Shown: positions 14,401 to 24,120 of the stretch, in pieces
Numbering within the stretch: the stretch's first letter is position 1
How the letters are laid out: each line of letters begins with the position of its first letter
From: Quadrisphaera sp. RL12-1S
GTDB lineage: Bacteria > Actinomycetota > Actinomycetes > Actinomycetales > Quadrisphaeraceae
DNA length: 59,336 nucleotides
Reading direction: 5' to 3'
NCBI RefSeq assembly: GCF_014270065.1
Contig: NZ_JACNME010000019.1
Location: 1-59,336 of the forward strand
Position numbers and translations under genes: made by a program
Notes under the pieces: model-generated
Databases searched by the model: none
What the model was told of the DNA's origin: nothing
The model's input: the letters and a program-made list of their open reading frames with translations, nothing else

Positions 14401-15258
14401 GTGCCCGTCGATCCCGACGCGACCGAGGGGGCCGAGGCGACCGAGGCGACCGAGGCGCTGCGCGCGCCGGTCCCGCCGCCGCAGGTCGAGGGCGGGCGGC
14501 TCCTGGAGCCGCCCGCCCTCGAGGCGGCCGTCCGCGCCGTCTTCGGCGCCGACGACGACGAGGGCGCAGGGGTTGACCTCGCGCGCCGCTACGCGGGCCA
14601 CCTGGCCACCACGGCGGTGGAGCGCGGCCTCGTGGGGCCGCGGGAGGTGCCCCGCCTGTGGGAGCGGCACGTGCTCAACTGCGCCGTCGTCGGGGAGCTG
14701 CTGCCCGGTGCCGCCCTCGTGGTGGACGTCGGCAGCGGTGCGGGGCTGCCGGGCCTGTGCCTGGCGCTGGCCCGCCCGGACGCCACCGTGGTGCTCGTCG
14801 AGCCCCTGGAGCGGCGGGCCGTGTGGCTGGGCGAGGTGGTGGAAGACCTCGGCATCGGCCGGCGGGTGCGCGTGGTGCGGGCCCGCGCCGAGGAGGTCGC
14901 CCCGGGGCGTCCGGGGGCTCTGCCCGCCGCGGACGTGGTCACCGCGCGGGCGGTGGCGCCTCTGGACCGCCTCGCCGGCTGGTGCCTGCCGCTGGCGCGG
15001 CGCGGGGGCGTGCTCCTGGCGCTCAAGGGACGCAGCGCAGCGGACGAGGTCCGGTCGGCCCAGCCGGCCCTGGCGCGGCTCGGTGGCCTCGACCCGCAGG
15101 TGCTCGAGGTCGGGACCGGGCTCGTCGCGGTCCCGACGACCGTGGTGAGCGTTACTGTGGGTGCCGCCCCTCACCCGGTCGGGGGTGCGCGAGGCGGAGA
15201 GGACGTCGGTGGTCGAACACGAGCGGCGCGGCAGCGCGCGCGGAAGCCACGTGGCTGA
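14401..15258 (+). CDS. rsmG: 16S rRNA (guanine-527-N7)-methyltransferase RsmG
   Basis: SAM-dependent methyltransferase of 16S rRNA position G527. The protein is 285 aa. Its SAM-binding motif is VVDVGSGAGLPGLCLALARP, preceded by LWERHVLNCAVVGELL and followed by VVTARAVAPLDRLAGW. The N-terminal 35 residues are an acidic Thr/Glu/Ala repeat and may be disordered. It begins one base after the jag stop and ends overlapping parA, in the usual jag-rsmG-parA order. Loss of RsmG is known to give low-level streptomycin resistance in actinomycetes. Confidence 0.94.
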   Translation: MPVDPDATEGAEATEATEALRAPVPPPQVEGGRLLEPPALEAAVRAVFGADDDEGAGVDLARRYAGHLATTAVERGLVGPREVPRLWERHVLNCAVVGELLPGAALVVDVGSGAGLPGLCLALARPDATVVLVEPLERRAVWLGEVVEDLGIGRRVRVVRARAEEVAPGRPGALPAADVVTARAVAPLDRLAGWCLPLARRGGVLLALKGRSAADEVRSAQPALARLGGLDPQVLEVGTGLVAVPTTVVSVTVGAAPHPVGGARGGEDVGGRTRAARQRARKPRG

Positions 15259-16534
15259 GCAGCCTGCTGGGACGCCGGAGGACGAGGAGCTCGCCCGCAG
15301 GGCGCTGCTCGCCCAGGCGATCCCGGACGCCGGCGAGGACACGCCGCTGGCGCGCCAGGCCGCCGAGGACGCTCGCCGCCGGATCCGGCTGCGCGGGCGC
15401 ACGCTGCCCAAGCCGTCGCAGACGCGCGTGCTGACGGTCGCCAACCAGAAGGGCGGCGTCGGCAAGACCACCAGCGCGGTGAACCTCGCCGCGGCGCTGG
15501 CCCAGTGCGGCCTGCAGGTGCTGGTGCTCGACGTCGACCCGCAGGGCAACGCGTCCACGGCGCTGGGGGTGGCCCACGAGGACCGCACGCCCGGCACCTA
15601 CGAGGTGCTCGTCGACGGGCTGCGCCTGTCCGAGGCCGTGCGGCAGTGCCCCGACGTGCGCGGCCTGGAGGTCTGCCCCGCCAGCATCGACCTGGCCGGC
15701 GCCGAGATGGAGCTGGCGCAGGAGAGCGACATGGTGGCGCGCGTCTCCCTGCTCAAGGAGGCGCTGGCCGGCTACGTGGCCGAGCGGGAGCAGCAGGGCC
15801 GGCCGCGCCTGGACTACGTGCTCCTCGACTGCCCGCCCAGCCTGGGCCTCATCACCCTCAACGCACTGGTCGCCGCCCGCGAGGTGCTGATCCCGATCCA
15901 GTGCGAGTACTACGCGCTGGAGGGCCTCAACCAGCTGCGGGCCAACATCGGCCGGGTGCAGGCCTCGCTGAACAGCGAGCTGGAGATCTCCACGCTGCTG
16001 CTCACCATGTACGACGCGCGCACCCGCCTCGCCCGCGAGGTGGCCGACGAGGTCCGCCGGGCCTTCCCCAGCCGCGTCCTCGACACCACCATCCCCCGCT
16101 CGGTGCGCATCTCGGAGGCGCCGAGCCACGGGGAGACCGTCATGACCTACGACCCGGGCAACTCCGGGGCGCTGTCCTACCTCCAGGCAGCGCGCGAGCT
16201 GGTGGAGAGCCACCAGCTCCGCACCGAGGCGGCCACCGCGCACCGCGAGGCCGTCCAGCACCGCGCCGCCGACCCGGAGGTCGCCGAGGTGCGGCCCGAG
16301 CCCGCCGACACCCCCGCGGAGGAGCCTGAGGTGCCCCAGCCGGAGACCGCGCCGGAGAGCTCAGCGGGGTCTGCAGCCGAGGCCGAGCCCGCGGTGGAGG
16401 CCGAGCCCGCGGTGGAGCCGCAGCGCGAGCAGCCGGCGGCCGTGGTCGACCTGCGCACCGGTCCCCTCGACCTGCGCGGTTCGTGGACCCCTGACCGCAC
16501 CGCCGGTCGGCGCGCCGCGGAGCGCCGCGCGTGA
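15209..16534 (+). CDS. parA: Chromosome partitioning ATPase ParA
   Basis: Walker-type ATPase that works with ParB and parS to segregate newly replicated origins. The protein is 441 aa. The deviant Walker A is [15 protein letters not shown], with Walker B-like [14 protein letters not shown]. After residue 330 there is a long acidic tail with an EPAVE repeat and an Arg-rich end. GTG 15209 has GGAGAGG six bases upstream and is preferred; GTG 15251 is the other option and lacks a good Shine-Dalgarno sequence. The start lies inside the 3' end of rsmG and the stop overlaps parB by 4 bp. Confidence 0.95.
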   Translation: MVEHERRGSARGSHVAEQPAGTPEDEELARRALLAQAIPDAGEDTPLARQAAEDARRRIRLRGRTLPKPSQTRVLTVANQKGGVGKTTSAVNLAAALAQCGLQVLVLDVDPQGNASTALGVAHEDRTPGTYEVLVDGLRLSEAVRQCPDVRGLEVCPASIDLAGAEMELAQESDMVARVSLLKEALAGYVAEREQQGRPRLDYVLLDCPPSLGLITLNALVAAREVLIPIQCEYYALEGLNQLRANIGRVQASLNSELEISTLLLTMYDARTRLAREVADEVRRAFPSRVLDTTIPRSVRISEAPSHGETVMTYDPGNSGALSYLQAARELVESHQLRTEAATAHREAVQHRAADPEVAEVRPEPADTPAEEPEVPQPETAPESSAGSAAEAEPAVEAEPAVEPQREQPAAVVDLRTGPLDLRGSWTPDRTAGRRAAERRA

Positions 16535-17718
16535 GCGAGCGCAAGCGCGGGCTCGGGCGGGGCCTGGGAGCCCTCATCCCGGACGCCGTCTCCCCCGAGG
16601 TCACCGGCCAGCTGCGTGCCGTGCAGCCGCCGGAGCGCACCGACCGTCGTCCTGACCGTCCTGATCGTCCTGAGGTCGACGGCGACCCCGCCGGCGGTGC
16701 CGCCGCCGGTGGGCAGGTCATCGACCTGCGCGACGGGGCGTCGGTGCCGCCCAGCTGGCAGGCCCCCCGCAGGCCCGGCTCCCGGGCTGCGGCCACCGAC
16801 GACGACCTGCTGCCCATCCCCGGGACCTGGTTCGCCGAGGTCCCGGTGGGCTCGGTCAGCCCGAACCCGCGGCAGCCGCGCCAGGTCTTCGACGAGGACG
16901 CGCACGCCGAGCTCGTGCACAGCGTCAAGGAGATCGGCGTCCTGCAGCCGGTGGTCGTGCGACCGCTGCGCCGCGTGGACGGCAGCACGCCGCCGCCCGG
17001 TGAGCAGATGTCCTTCGAGCTGGTCATGGGCGAGCGGCGCTGGCGCGCCGCGGAGAGCGCAGGCCTGGCCACGGTGCCCGCGATCGTGCGCGACACCACC
17101 GACGAGGACCTCCTGCGCGACGCGCTGCTGGAGAACCTCCACCGCGCCGACCTCAACCCCCTCGAGGAGGCCGCTGCCTACCAGCAGCTCCTCGACGACT
17201 TCGGCTGCACGCACGACTCCCTGGCCCAGCGCCTGGGGCGGTCGCGGCCGCAGATCTCCAACACCATCCGTCTGCTGCGCCTGCCGCCGTCGGTGGCCCG
17301 GCGGGTGGCCGCCGGGGTGCTGTCCGCTGGCCACGCCCGCGCGCTGCTCGGTCTGCCGACCGGAGACGCGATGGAGCGGCTCGCCCAGCGGATCGTGGCG
17401 GAGGGGCTCTCGGTGCGCACCACCGAGGAGCTGGTCGCCCTGGGCGGTGTGGGTGCTGCGCGCCCGAGCCGCCCGCAGGTGCGCGCCGCCGCACCCGTCC
17501 TGGACGACCTCGCCGCCCGTCTGTCCGACCGGTTCGACACCCGGGTGAGCGTGGCGATGGGTGCCAAGAAGGGGCGCCTCACCGTGGAGTTCGCGACCCT
17601 GGAGGACCTCGACCGCATCCTGGGGTCGCTGGCTCCGGGCGAGTCGGGGGTCGCCCAGGCGACCTCGGTGGACGCTGATGACGCCGGGGGACCCAGCGGG
17701 CCCCTGGGCGCCCTCTGA
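16531..17718 (+). CDS. parB: Chromosome partitioning protein ParB
   Basis: CTP-dependent clamp that loads at parS and spreads. The protein is 395 aa. It starts with the conserved [13 protein letters not shown]. After a disordered linker come the nuclease-fold domain with VSPNPRQPR, the CTP-binding GERRWRA, the [20 protein letters not shown] stretch, a helix-turn-helix ([20 protein letters not shown]) and a C-terminal dimerisation domain. GTGA overlap with parA. Candidate parS-like palindromes are described separately; no exact GTTTCACGTGAAAC was seen in the window. Confidence 0.96.
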   Translation: MSERKRGLGRGLGALIPDAVSPEVTGQLRAVQPPERTDRRPDRPDRPEVDGDPAGGAAAGGQVIDLRDGASVPPSWQAPRRPGSRAAATDDDLLPIPGTWFAEVPVGSVSPNPRQPRQVFDEDAHAELVHSVKEIGVLQPVVVRPLRRVDGSTPPPGEQMSFELVMGERRWRAAESAGLATVPAIVRDTTDEDLLRDALLENLHRADLNPLEEAAAYQQLLDDFGCTHDSLAQRLGRSRPQISNTIRLLRLPPSVARRVAAGVLSAGHARALLGLPTGDAMERLAQRIVAEGLSVRTTEELVALGGVGAARPSRPQVRAAAPVLDDLAARLSDRFDTRVSVAMGAKKGRLTVEFATLEDLDRILGSLAPGESGVAQATSVDADDAGGPSGPLGAL

Positions 17719-17737
17719 CGCCCCGGGAGGACGGGGC

Positions 17738-18376
17738 GTGTCCCGCCGCGTCGCGCCGCTGACCCTGGAGGCGCTGGCCGACCTGCCCACCCGCTGCCGC
17801 GGGTGCGTGGCGTGGGAGCTGGACCCGGTCTCGGCCGGGCGCGCCGTCGCCGCCGGCGGCACCGCCTTCGAGAAGGAGGCGTGGCTCTCGGAGGTGCTGC
17901 TGCAGTGGGGCTCCGCGGGGCGGCTGGCCTACGTGGACGACGCCCTCGCGGGCTTCGTCACGTACGCGCCCCCCGTGCACGTGCCCCGCTCGCGCGCCTT
18001 CCCCACCTCTCCGGTGAGCGGTGACGCCGTCCTGCTGATGAACGGGTTCGTCGAGCCGCAGCACCGCGGCGGTGGCATCGCGCGGATGCTCGTGCAGAGC
18101 GCCGCCAAGGACCTCACCCAGCGCGGGGTGCGCGCGGTGGAGGCCTTCGGCGCAGCGGGTGCGGAGCTGGAGGAGCGGCGGGCGGGTCTGTCGGCGGACT
18201 GCATCGTCCCCGCGGACTTCTACGAGGCCGTCGGCTTCACCGTGGTCCGGCCCCACCACCGCTACCCCCGCCTGCGGCTGGAGCTGCGCACGGCGCTGTC
18301 CTGGCGCGAGGACGTCGAAGCGGCCCTGGAGCGCATCCTGGGGCGCGCGCGGGTCCCGGTCCTGTCCGGGGTCTGA
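17738..18376 (+). CDS. GNAT family N-acetyltransferase
   Basis: A 212-aa protein with a GNAT acetyl-CoA loop, EPQHRGGGIARMLVQSAAKDL (after residue 105), followed by RAVEAFGAAGAE and the C-terminal DFYEAVGFTVVRPHHRYPRL. The substrate is unknown. GTG 17738 is preceded by GGGAGG with seven bases of spacing. It follows parB by 19 bp on the same strand and is convergent with trxA, from which it is separated by a strong hairpin. A GNAT gene in this position is common in actinobacterial origin regions. Confidence 0.85.
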   Translation: MSRRVAPLTLEALADLPTRCRGCVAWELDPVSAGRAVAAGGTAFEKEAWLSEVLLQWGSAGRLAYVDDALAGFVTYAPPVHVPRSRAFPTSPVSGDAVLLMNGFVEPQHRGGGIARMLVQSAAKDLTQRGVRAVEAFGAAGAELEERRAGLSADCIVPADFYEAVGFTVVRPHHRYPRLRLELRTALSWREDVEAALERILGRARVPVLSGV

Positions 18377-18426
18377 CCTGGTCCTGCGCGGCCCGCAGAG
18401 GGGCGCACAGACCTCCTCGGCCGGCG

Positions 18427-18469
18427 ACGACGACGGCCCCCGACCTTCGCGGTCGGGGGCCGTCGTCGT
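18427..18469. terminator. Bidirectional terminator between the GNAT gene and trxA
   Basis: A perfect inverted repeat has 19-bp arms (18427-18445 and 18451-18469) and the loop TTCGC. There is no U-run, as is usual in high-GC actinomycetes. It lies between two convergent stop codons at 18376 and 18477. Confidence 0.85.
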
Positions 18470-18476
18470 GAGGTGG

Positions 18477-18800
18477 TCAGCCGATGAACTCGGCGAGCTC
18501 GCGCTCGAGGACCGGCTTGGGACGGGCGCCGATGATCTGCTTCACCAGCTCGCCGCCCTTGTAGACGTTGAGGGTGGGGATCGAGGTGATGCCGTACGCC
18601 GCGGAGGTGCGCGGGTTCTCGTCGGTGTTCACCTTGACCACGTCGAGGACCTCGGCGTGCTCACCGGCGATCTCCTCGATGATCGGGGAGACCTGGCGGC
18701 ACGGACCGCACCAGGGCGCCCAGAAGTCCACGAGGACGGGCTTGTCGTTCTGCAGCACCTCGGTGTCGAAGGTGGCGTCGGTCACGGCGCGAGCGGTCAT
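18477..18800 (-). CDS. trxA: Thioredoxin
   Basis: A 107-aa cytosolic disulfide reductase with the active site WCGPC in VLVDFWAPWCGPCRQ, the cis-Pro in TSIPTLNVYKGGE, and a typical length. It lies 66 bp downstream of trxB on the same strand, so the pair forms a thioredoxin/thioredoxin reductase system, probably transcribed together from the SigR-like promoter upstream of trxB. Confidence 0.96.
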   Translation of the reverse strand: MTARAVTDATFDTEVLQNDKPVLVDFWAPWCGPCRQVSPIIEEIAGEHAEVLDVVKVNTDENPRTSAAYGITSIPTLNVYKGGELVKQIIGARPKPVLERELAEFIG

Positions 18801-18866
18801 GGCTGTTCCTCTCGGTCTGCGGGTGGGCTCTGGTGGATCAGGGGGCGGGCGGGCCGGGGCGGTCCG

Positions 18867-19868
18867 TCAGCCGACGGCGGTGGCCTCGGCCACCTCCTCC
18901 GCCTCCACCGCGGCGACGCGCGGGGAGTCGGTGTCGGCGAGCGCCGCGAGGTAGCGCTCGGCGTCCAGGGCGGCGACGGTCCCGGAGGCGGCCGCGGTGA
19001 TGGCCTGGCGGTACTCGTGGTCGACCACGTCGCCGCAGGCGAACACGCCCGGCAGGTTGGTGCGCGAGGAGCGCCCCTCCACCGCCACGTAGCCCTTGTC
19101 GTCCAGGTCCACCTGGCCGCGGAAGAGGTCGACGCGGGGCTCGTGGCCGATGGCCACGAAGACGCCCTGGACGTCGAGGGAGCGCAGCTCGCCGGTGACG
19201 GTGTCGCGCAGGCTCAGCCCGGTGACCTTGTCCTGGCCCACGACGTCCTCGACGGCGGAGTTCCAGGAGTAGCGGATCTTCGGGTCGTTCTCCGCGCGGC
19301 GCTGCATGATCTTGGAGGCGCGCAGCTCGTCGCGGCGGTGCACCAGGGTGACGGAGTCCGCGAAGCGCGACAGGAACGTCGCCTCCTCCAGGGCGGAGTC
19401 ACCGCCGCCGACCACCGCGACGTCCTTGCCCTTGAAGAAGAAGCCGTCGCAGGTGGCGCACCAGGAGACGCCGTGGCCGGAGAGGCGCTTCTCGTTGGGC
19501 AGGCCCAGCTCTCGGTAGGCGGAGCCGGTGGCCAGCACCACCACGCGGGCGCGGTAGGTCTCCCCCAGGCCGGTGCGGACCACCTTGACGTCACCGGTGA
19601 GGTCGAGCTCGGTGGCGTCGTCGTAGACGACCTCGGCGCCGAAGCGCTCGGCCTGGGCCTGCATCCGCTCCATGAGGTCGGGGCCCATGAGCCCCTCGGG
19701 GAAGCCCGGGAAGTTCTCGACCTCGGTGGTGTTCATGAGGGCGCCGCCGACCGTGACGGAGCCCGCCACGACCACCGGGTGCAGGTCGGCGCGGGCGGCG
19801 TAGATGGCGGCCGTCCAGCCTGCGGGTCCCGATCCCACGATCACCAGGTCGCGGACGTCGTCGGGCAC
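18867..19868 (-). CDS. trxB: Thioredoxin reductase (NADPH)
   Basis: FAD flavoenzyme that reduces thioredoxin with NADPH. The protein is 333 aa from the chosen start. FAD motif [19 protein letters not shown], active-site WCATCDG, NADPH motif [14 protein letters not shown] and C-terminal FAD motif [19 protein letters not shown] 19868 has a GGGGAG-type Shine-Dalgarno sequence six bases upstream. The in-frame 22 codons further upstream overlap the promoter region and are excluded. Confidence 0.95.
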   Translation of the reverse strand: MPDDVRDLVIVGSGPAGWTAAIYAARADLHPVVVAGSVTVGGALMNTTEVENFPGFPEGLMGPDLMERMQAQAERFGAEVVYDDATELDLTGDVKVVRTGLGETYRARVVVLATGSAYRELGLPNEKRLSGHGVSWCATCDGFFFKGKDVAVVGGGDSALEEATFLSRFADSVTLVHRRDELRASKIMQRRAENDPKIRYSWNSAVEDVVGQDKVTGLSLRDTVTGELRSLDVQGVFVAIGHEPRVDLFRGQVDLDDKGYVAVEGRSSRTNLPGVFACGDVVDHEYRQAITAAASGTVAALDAERYLAALADTDSPRVAAVEAEEVAEATAVG

Positions 19869-19932
19869 GTGGGTCTCCCCTCGAAGGCGGTTGCGCCGGG
19901 TCCCGCTGCTGGTCACGGGGCGCGAGTCGTTC

Positions 19933-19959
19933 AACCGATCGTAGGGGCGCGCTGTTCCC
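19933..19959 (-). promoter_or_regulatory. SigR/SigH-type oxidative-stress promoter of trxB-trxA
   Basis: Minus-strand GGGAAC (19959-19954) is followed after exactly 18 bases by GTT (19935-19933). This fits the known SigR (Streptomyces) and SigH (Mycobacterium) promoter pattern GGGAAT-N18/19-GTT. It lies about 60 bp upstream of trxB. In S. coelicolor trxBA is a known SigR target, so disulfide-stress control is likely. A TACGAT hexamer within the spacer could be an overlapping housekeeping -10. Confidence 0.65.
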
Positions 19960-19977
19960 GGGCCGCGCGCGAGCGGG

Positions 19978-22197
19978 TCAGCGCGCGGAGACCTCGTCCA
20001 CCGCGGCGGCGTAGCCCGAGGAGGTCTGGGGCAGCTCGGTGAACCACAGCAGCAGGTGCGTGGCGGTGGTGGGGCGGTCCAGCGGCACGTCGACCGCGGC
20101 GCCGCCGGTGCCGGCCTCGGTGGTGGCCACCACGGTGCTGCCGTCGAACCCGCCGTCGGGGCTGGTGCGGACCTCCAGGCGGCCGCCGGTGCCCTCCGTG
20201 CGCAGCTGCAGCGAGGTCACGGTGCTGGGGGTCGTGCCGTCCCCGAGGACGAGTCCCAGACCCACGCCGCGCTTGAGGTTGCCGAGCGCCGCGGTGCTGT
20301 ACGTGCTCGACCGCCACGCGGTCGCGGGGTCGCCGTCGACGGCGCGGGGTGCGCTCTCGTCGTTCTCGGTGCCGTCCCCGAACGGGTCCTCGGCCCGGGC
20401 GCTCGTGATCTCCCCCGGTCCGCTCGCGGCGGACGGCGCCTCGGTGGCACCGGTCCCGGGCACGGCGGGCGCCGAGGCGGCGGGCGCCGCCGACGTGCCG
20501 GGGGCGGAGGTGTCCGACGGCGCGATGCCGAGCGCACCGGCGATCTGGGGGACCCGCGGCAGGAGCAGCCACACCGCCGCGAGCAGCAGCAGGACGAGGA
20601 CGGTGAGGACGGCGAGGAGCGGGCCGCGGCGGCGGCGCTCGACGTGCGGCTCGTCCTCGCCGTCGGCGCCGTGGTGCGCGGGGCCGACGTGGGCCTGGGG
20701 GACGCGCCGGGACCGGGGGGCGGCTCCGGCGCCGGTGGGGGCGTGGCCCCAGCCAGCGCCGACCCAGTCCGTCGCGTCGGTGTCGGAGAAGGCGGCCGTC
20801 GCCGGTGCGCGGTGCGGGGCCACGCGCGTGGTGGCGGCCGGCGCCGGGGTCCGGTCCTGCACCGGCGCGGGAGCGGGTGCAGGCGCGGTGGCGGCCGTGG
20901 CAGCCGCGCTGGCGCCCCAGCGCACGGCGTCGTCGAGGGGTGCGGTGGCGGCGGGGGACCGGGGGTCCTCGGAGGTGCGGTCCAGGACGGGGGGCACCGG
21001 GCGGCGGGGACCCGTGACGGGGCCGAGGAGGGCCTCGAAGGCGTCCTCGCCGTGCGCGGCGCGCTCGGCCTCCCGCTCGGCCCTGCGCTGGGCGGCGCGG
21101 CGGGACGCGCGGGTGGCGTGGACCACCGGCTCGCCACTCTCAGCGCCAGCTCCGTCCCCGGAGAAGTGCAGACCCGGACCGCCGCCCAGCCGCGAGCGCG
21201 CGGGGGAGGAGGCCCACGCAGCGGCGGCGGCGCCAGCAGCAGCACCGCTGCCGGTGGGCGCCTGCGGGCTCGGCGCCGCCGAGGGGGCGGGAGTGGCCGG
21301 CAGGCCGAGTCCGGTGCGGGTCACGGGGCCGGTGGAGCTGCCCCAGGGGGCCAGGGCGGCGGCCACGTCCGCGGGGGTCGCGGGGCCCTCGCGGTAGGGG
21401 CCCAGCACGGCGAGGCAGAGGGCGTCGAGGTCGTGCGGGACGCCGGCGGTGAGCTCACCCGGTGCCACCGGGCTCCCACCGCGGCCCGTGGGCGCGGCGC
21501 CGAGCGCTCCGCTGCGGCCCGCCGGCCACAGACCCGTCAGCGCGGCGTACAGCACGCGGACGAGGCCCTCGGCGTCCTCGCGCTCGGCCTCCTCGGGGGA
21601 GCGCGCCGGCAGGCCGGCGGCAGCGCTGGCCACCTCGAGCCCCAGCACGCTGACGGCACCGTCGGCGGTGAGCGCCACGGCGCCGGGCTCCAGCCTGCGG
21701 TGGTGCAGGCCGGAGCGGCTGGCGCGCGCGAGCACGGCGGCCGCCTCGCCGACCAGCGCTCGGGCACGGGCCGACGGGAGCGGGGACTCGCGCAGGAGCT
21801 CGGCGAGCGAGCGGCCCGGTGAGCGCTCGGTGACCACCCAGCCGAGGGCGGTGCCGTCTGCGGCGCGCTCCAGCCCGACGTCGAGCAGGTGCGGCAGGCG
21901 CTCGTCCTCGAGGGTCGCCGAGCGGCGAGCGGCGTCGACGGCTTCGGCGGCCGTCGGGCCGGAGACCACGGTGATGACCACCGGGCGCAGCAGCTGGTCG
22001 TCCTCGCCGTCCCAGGTGGCCCAGGAGCCGTCCTTCGTGCGCCGCTGCAGCAGGCGGTACCGGCCGTCCAGCAGCACGCCCACCGAGCCCGCCGCGGTGC
22101 GCGACCGTCCCGAGGTCCTCGCGCCGGGAGCGGTGCTCGTGGCGATCTGGCCGGGCTCCTCACCGCGGGAGGACAGGGGCGCGGTCTCGTCTGCCAC
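19978..22197 (-). CDS. Membrane pseudokinase with extracellular carbohydrate-binding-like domain (MurJ partner)
   Basis: A 739-aa protein. Residues about 40-270 have a degenerate protein-kinase fold ([21 protein letters not shown], then [20 protein letters not shown]) that lacks the HRD catalytic Asp and DFG motif, so it is probably inactive. A long Ala/Pro-rich linker leads to one membrane helix ([20 protein letters not shown], near residue 555). The outer domain at the end ([20 protein letters not shown] and onward) resembles a discoidin-like fold. In M. tuberculosis this pseudokinase is fused to the C-terminus of MviN/MurJ (Rv3910) and binds FhaA when phosphorylated. Here it is a separate gene about 290 bp downstream of murJ. 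Confidence 0.85.
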   Translation of the reverse strand: MADETAPLSSRGEEPGQIATSTAPGARTSGRSRTAAGSVGVLLDGRYRLLQRRTKDGSWATWDGEDDQLLRPVVITVVSGPTAAEAVDAARRSATLEDERLPHLLDVGLERAADGTALGWVVTERSPGRSLAELLRESPLPSARARALVGEAAAVLARASRSGLHHRRLEPGAVALTADGAVSVLGLEVASAAAGLPARSPEEAEREDAEGLVRVLYAALTGLWPAGRSGALGAAPTGRGGSPVAPGELTAGVPHDLDALCLAVLGPYREGPATPADVAAALAPWGSSTGPVTRTGLGLPATPAPSAAPSPQAPTGSGAAAGAAAAAWASSPARSRLGGGPGLHFSGDGAGAESGEPVVHATRASRRAAQRRAEREAERAAHGEDAFEALLGPVTGPRRPVPPVLDRTSEDPRSPAATAPLDDAVRWGASAAATAATAPAPAPAPVQDRTPAPAATTRVAPHRAPATAAFSDTDATDWVGAGWGHAPTGAGAAPRSRRVPQAHVGPAHHGADGEDEPHVERRRRGPLLAVLTVLVLLLLAAVWLLLPRVPQIAGALGIAPSDTSAPGTSAAPAASAPAVPGTGATEAPSAASGPGEITSARAEDPFGDGTENDESAPRAVDGDPATAWRSSTYSTAALGNLKRGVGLGLVLGDGTTPSTVTSLQLRTEGTGGRLEVRTSPDGGFDGSTVVATTEAGTGGAAVDVPLDRPTTATHLLLWFTELPQTSSGYAAAVDEVSAR

Positions 22198-22436
22198 CTC
22201 AGCTCCTCCCGTCGGCGTCCAGCGGTGCTCCAGCGCATCCGGAGCGCAGTCGTCCGACGGTTCGATGGTACGGGGACGCAGCGCGCCGCGCCCGGACCAC
22301 GGACCGCGCGGCGAGCGCGTCGTGCCTGCTCGCAGCCGCGGCGCGGAGGTGCCCGCGGTGGTTCGGGGCCTTCGTCCCGGTCTGTGCCGCCGTCCTCCAC
22401 CGCCGGTCCGGGGGACCCGCGTCGACCGCTGACGAG

Positions 22437-22471
22437 GGAGGGGACCGCCCGCGGTGCGGACGGTCCCCTCC
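22437..22471 (-). terminator. Hairpin after murJ
   Basis: Perfect 11-bp arms (22437-22447 and 22461-22471) flank a 13-base loop, 20 bp after the murJ stop. It lies in the 294-bp gap before the pseudokinase gene, so that gene may have its own promoter or be reached by read-through. I see nothing else in the gap. Confidence 0.6.
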
Positions 22472-22491
22472 GGGAGCTGCGGGAACTGGGC

Positions 22492-24120
22492 TCAGCGGCG
22501 GCCGAGCGGCCCGGGGAGCCGGCGCAGCAGGGGCTCCACCTCCTCCACCCGCAGGGTGCGCAGTCCCGCCGAGTAGACGACCAGGACGACGACGCCGCCG
22601 ACCGCCGCGAGCGCCACGGCGCCGAGCACCCCGCGGTCGAGGAGGGCGTCCAGCGGGAGCACCACGGCCAGCCCCGCCGCCGCGGCAGCGACGCCCGCCA
22701 CCGCCAGCCGCACGTGCGTGCGCAGGACGCGTCGGCCGTCGATCCCGCCCAGCCGCCGGCGCAGCGCCACCACGCTGGCCACCGTCCCGGCCCACTGCGA
22801 GAGGACGAAGCCGACCGCCACGCCCTCGATCCGGTGCTGCTCGGGCAGGGCGAAGCAGGCCAGCGCCGTGCCGCCCCACAGGACCGTGCTCAGCACCTGC
22901 ACGAAGAAAGGGGTCTTCGCGTCCTCGAGGGCGTAGAAGCCGCGCTGCAGGAGGTACACGGCGCTGAAGGGGACCAGGCCCGCGGCCCCGAAGAGGAGCA
23001 CGCGCGCCAGCACCGCGCCGTCGTTGACGCCGGCGAGCAGGACGCCGGCGGGTCCGGCGAGGGCCACGAGTCCCGCGGTCGCGACCACCGTGGCCACGGC
23101 CACGGTGCGCAGACCCGACGAGACGTCATCGCGCAGAGCCGCGACCTCGCCGGCGGCTGCGGCTCGGCTCATGCGCGTGAAGAGCGCCGTGACGAGCGAG
23201 ACGGTGACGAGGGAGTGGGGGAGCACCAGCACGAGGAACGCGGAGTTCCAGATGACGTTGTTGGCGACTCCTCCGCCTTGGACGCTGGTCCCCACGTTGG
23301 CGACGACGACGGCGCTCACCTGGCTCAGCGCCAGCGCGCCGAAGGTCCACCCGGCCACCCCGCCCGCGCTGCGCAGGCCCATGCCCCTCACACCCCAGCG
23401 CGGTCGCAGCCGGACCCCGGCCCGCCGCAGCACGGGCAGGAGGACGAGCGCCTGCACCACCACGCCGAGCGTCGAGCTGCCGCCCAGCACCGCGATCTGC
23501 GTCGGGGTCCAGGCCTGTGCCGGGACCGTCTTGTCCAGGCTGCCGAAGGCCAGGTAGAAGACGACCAGACCGGCGAGCCCGACGACGTTGTTGAGCACGG
23601 GGGCCCACATGTAGGCCCCGAAGCGGCTCTTGGCGTTGAGCACCTGCCCGAGCAGCGTGTACAGCGCGTAGAAGAAGACCTGGGGGATGCACCAGAAGCC
23701 GAACGCGACGGCCAGCGACCGCTGGGCAGGACTCGCCTGGACCGTGGTGAGCAGGATGATGAGCGGAGTCGCGAGGACCAGCAGTGCGGTGATCGCCGCG
23801 AGCGCTGCCACGGCTGCCGTGACGAGCCTGTCCAGGTACTCGGCGCCGCCGTCAGGACGCTTCATCGCCTTGACCACCTGAGGCACCAGCACCGCGTTCA
23901 GCACGCCGCCAGCGATGAGCAGGTAGAGCATGTTCGGCACGGTGTTCGCCACCGAGAACTGGTTCGCCCCGTCGCCGGTGGCGCTGATCACCCGGGCCAG
24001 GAGTGCCACTCGCACGAAGCCGAGCACGCGGGAGACCGCCGTCCCCGCCGCCATCACCGCGCTCGCCCGCCCCAGTGCCGCCCCGGTGAGGGACCGGCGA
24101 TCGGAACGGGCTTCAGCCAC
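22492..24120 (-). CDS. murJ: Lipid II flippase MurJ (MviN)
   Basis: Polytopic MOP-superfamily flippase that moves lipid II across the membrane for peptidoglycan synthesis. The protein is 542 aa with about 14 hydrophobic helices. It starts near MAAGTAVSRVLGFVRVALLA and contains the family segments FSVANTVPNMLYLLIAGGVL, NAVLVPQVV and LLQRGFYALEDAKTPF. The GTG start overlaps the DUF6049 gene end by 8 bp. The M. tuberculosis homologue carries a C-terminal pseudokinase that is absent here and supplied by the next gene. Confidence 0.95.
   Translation of the reverse strand: MAEARSDRRSLTGAALGRASAVMAAGTAVSRVLGFVRVALLARVISATGDGANQFSVANTVPNMLYLLIAGGVLNAVLVPQVVKAMKRPDGGAEYLDRLVTAAVAALAAITALLVLATPLIILLTTVQASPAQRSLAVAFGFWCIPQVFFYALYTLLGQVLNAKSRFGAYMWAPVLNNVVGLAGLVVFYLAFGSLDKTVPAQAWTPTQIAVLGGSSTLGVVVQALVLLPVLRRAGVRLRPRWGVRGMGLRSAGGVAGWTFGALALSQVSAVVVANVGTSVQGGGVANNVIWNSAFLVLVLPHSLVTVSLVTALFTRMSRAAAAGEVAALRDDVSSGLRTVAVATVVATAGLVALAGPAGVLLAGVNDGAVLARVLLFGAAGLVPFSAVYLLQRGFYALEDAKTPFFVQVLSTVLWGGTALACFALPEQHRIEGVAVGFVLSQWAGTVASVVALRRRLGGIDGRRVLRTHVRLAVAGVAAAAAGLAVVLPLDALLDRGVLGAVALAAVGGVVVLVVYSAGLRTLRVEEVEPLLRRLPGPLGRR

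Noticed and set aside
15245..15256. AGCCACGTGGCT palindrome at the parA 5' end as a parS site
   Set aside because: It shares only CACGTG with parS and lies in overlapping rsmG/parA coding sequence. Chance is the simpler explanation.
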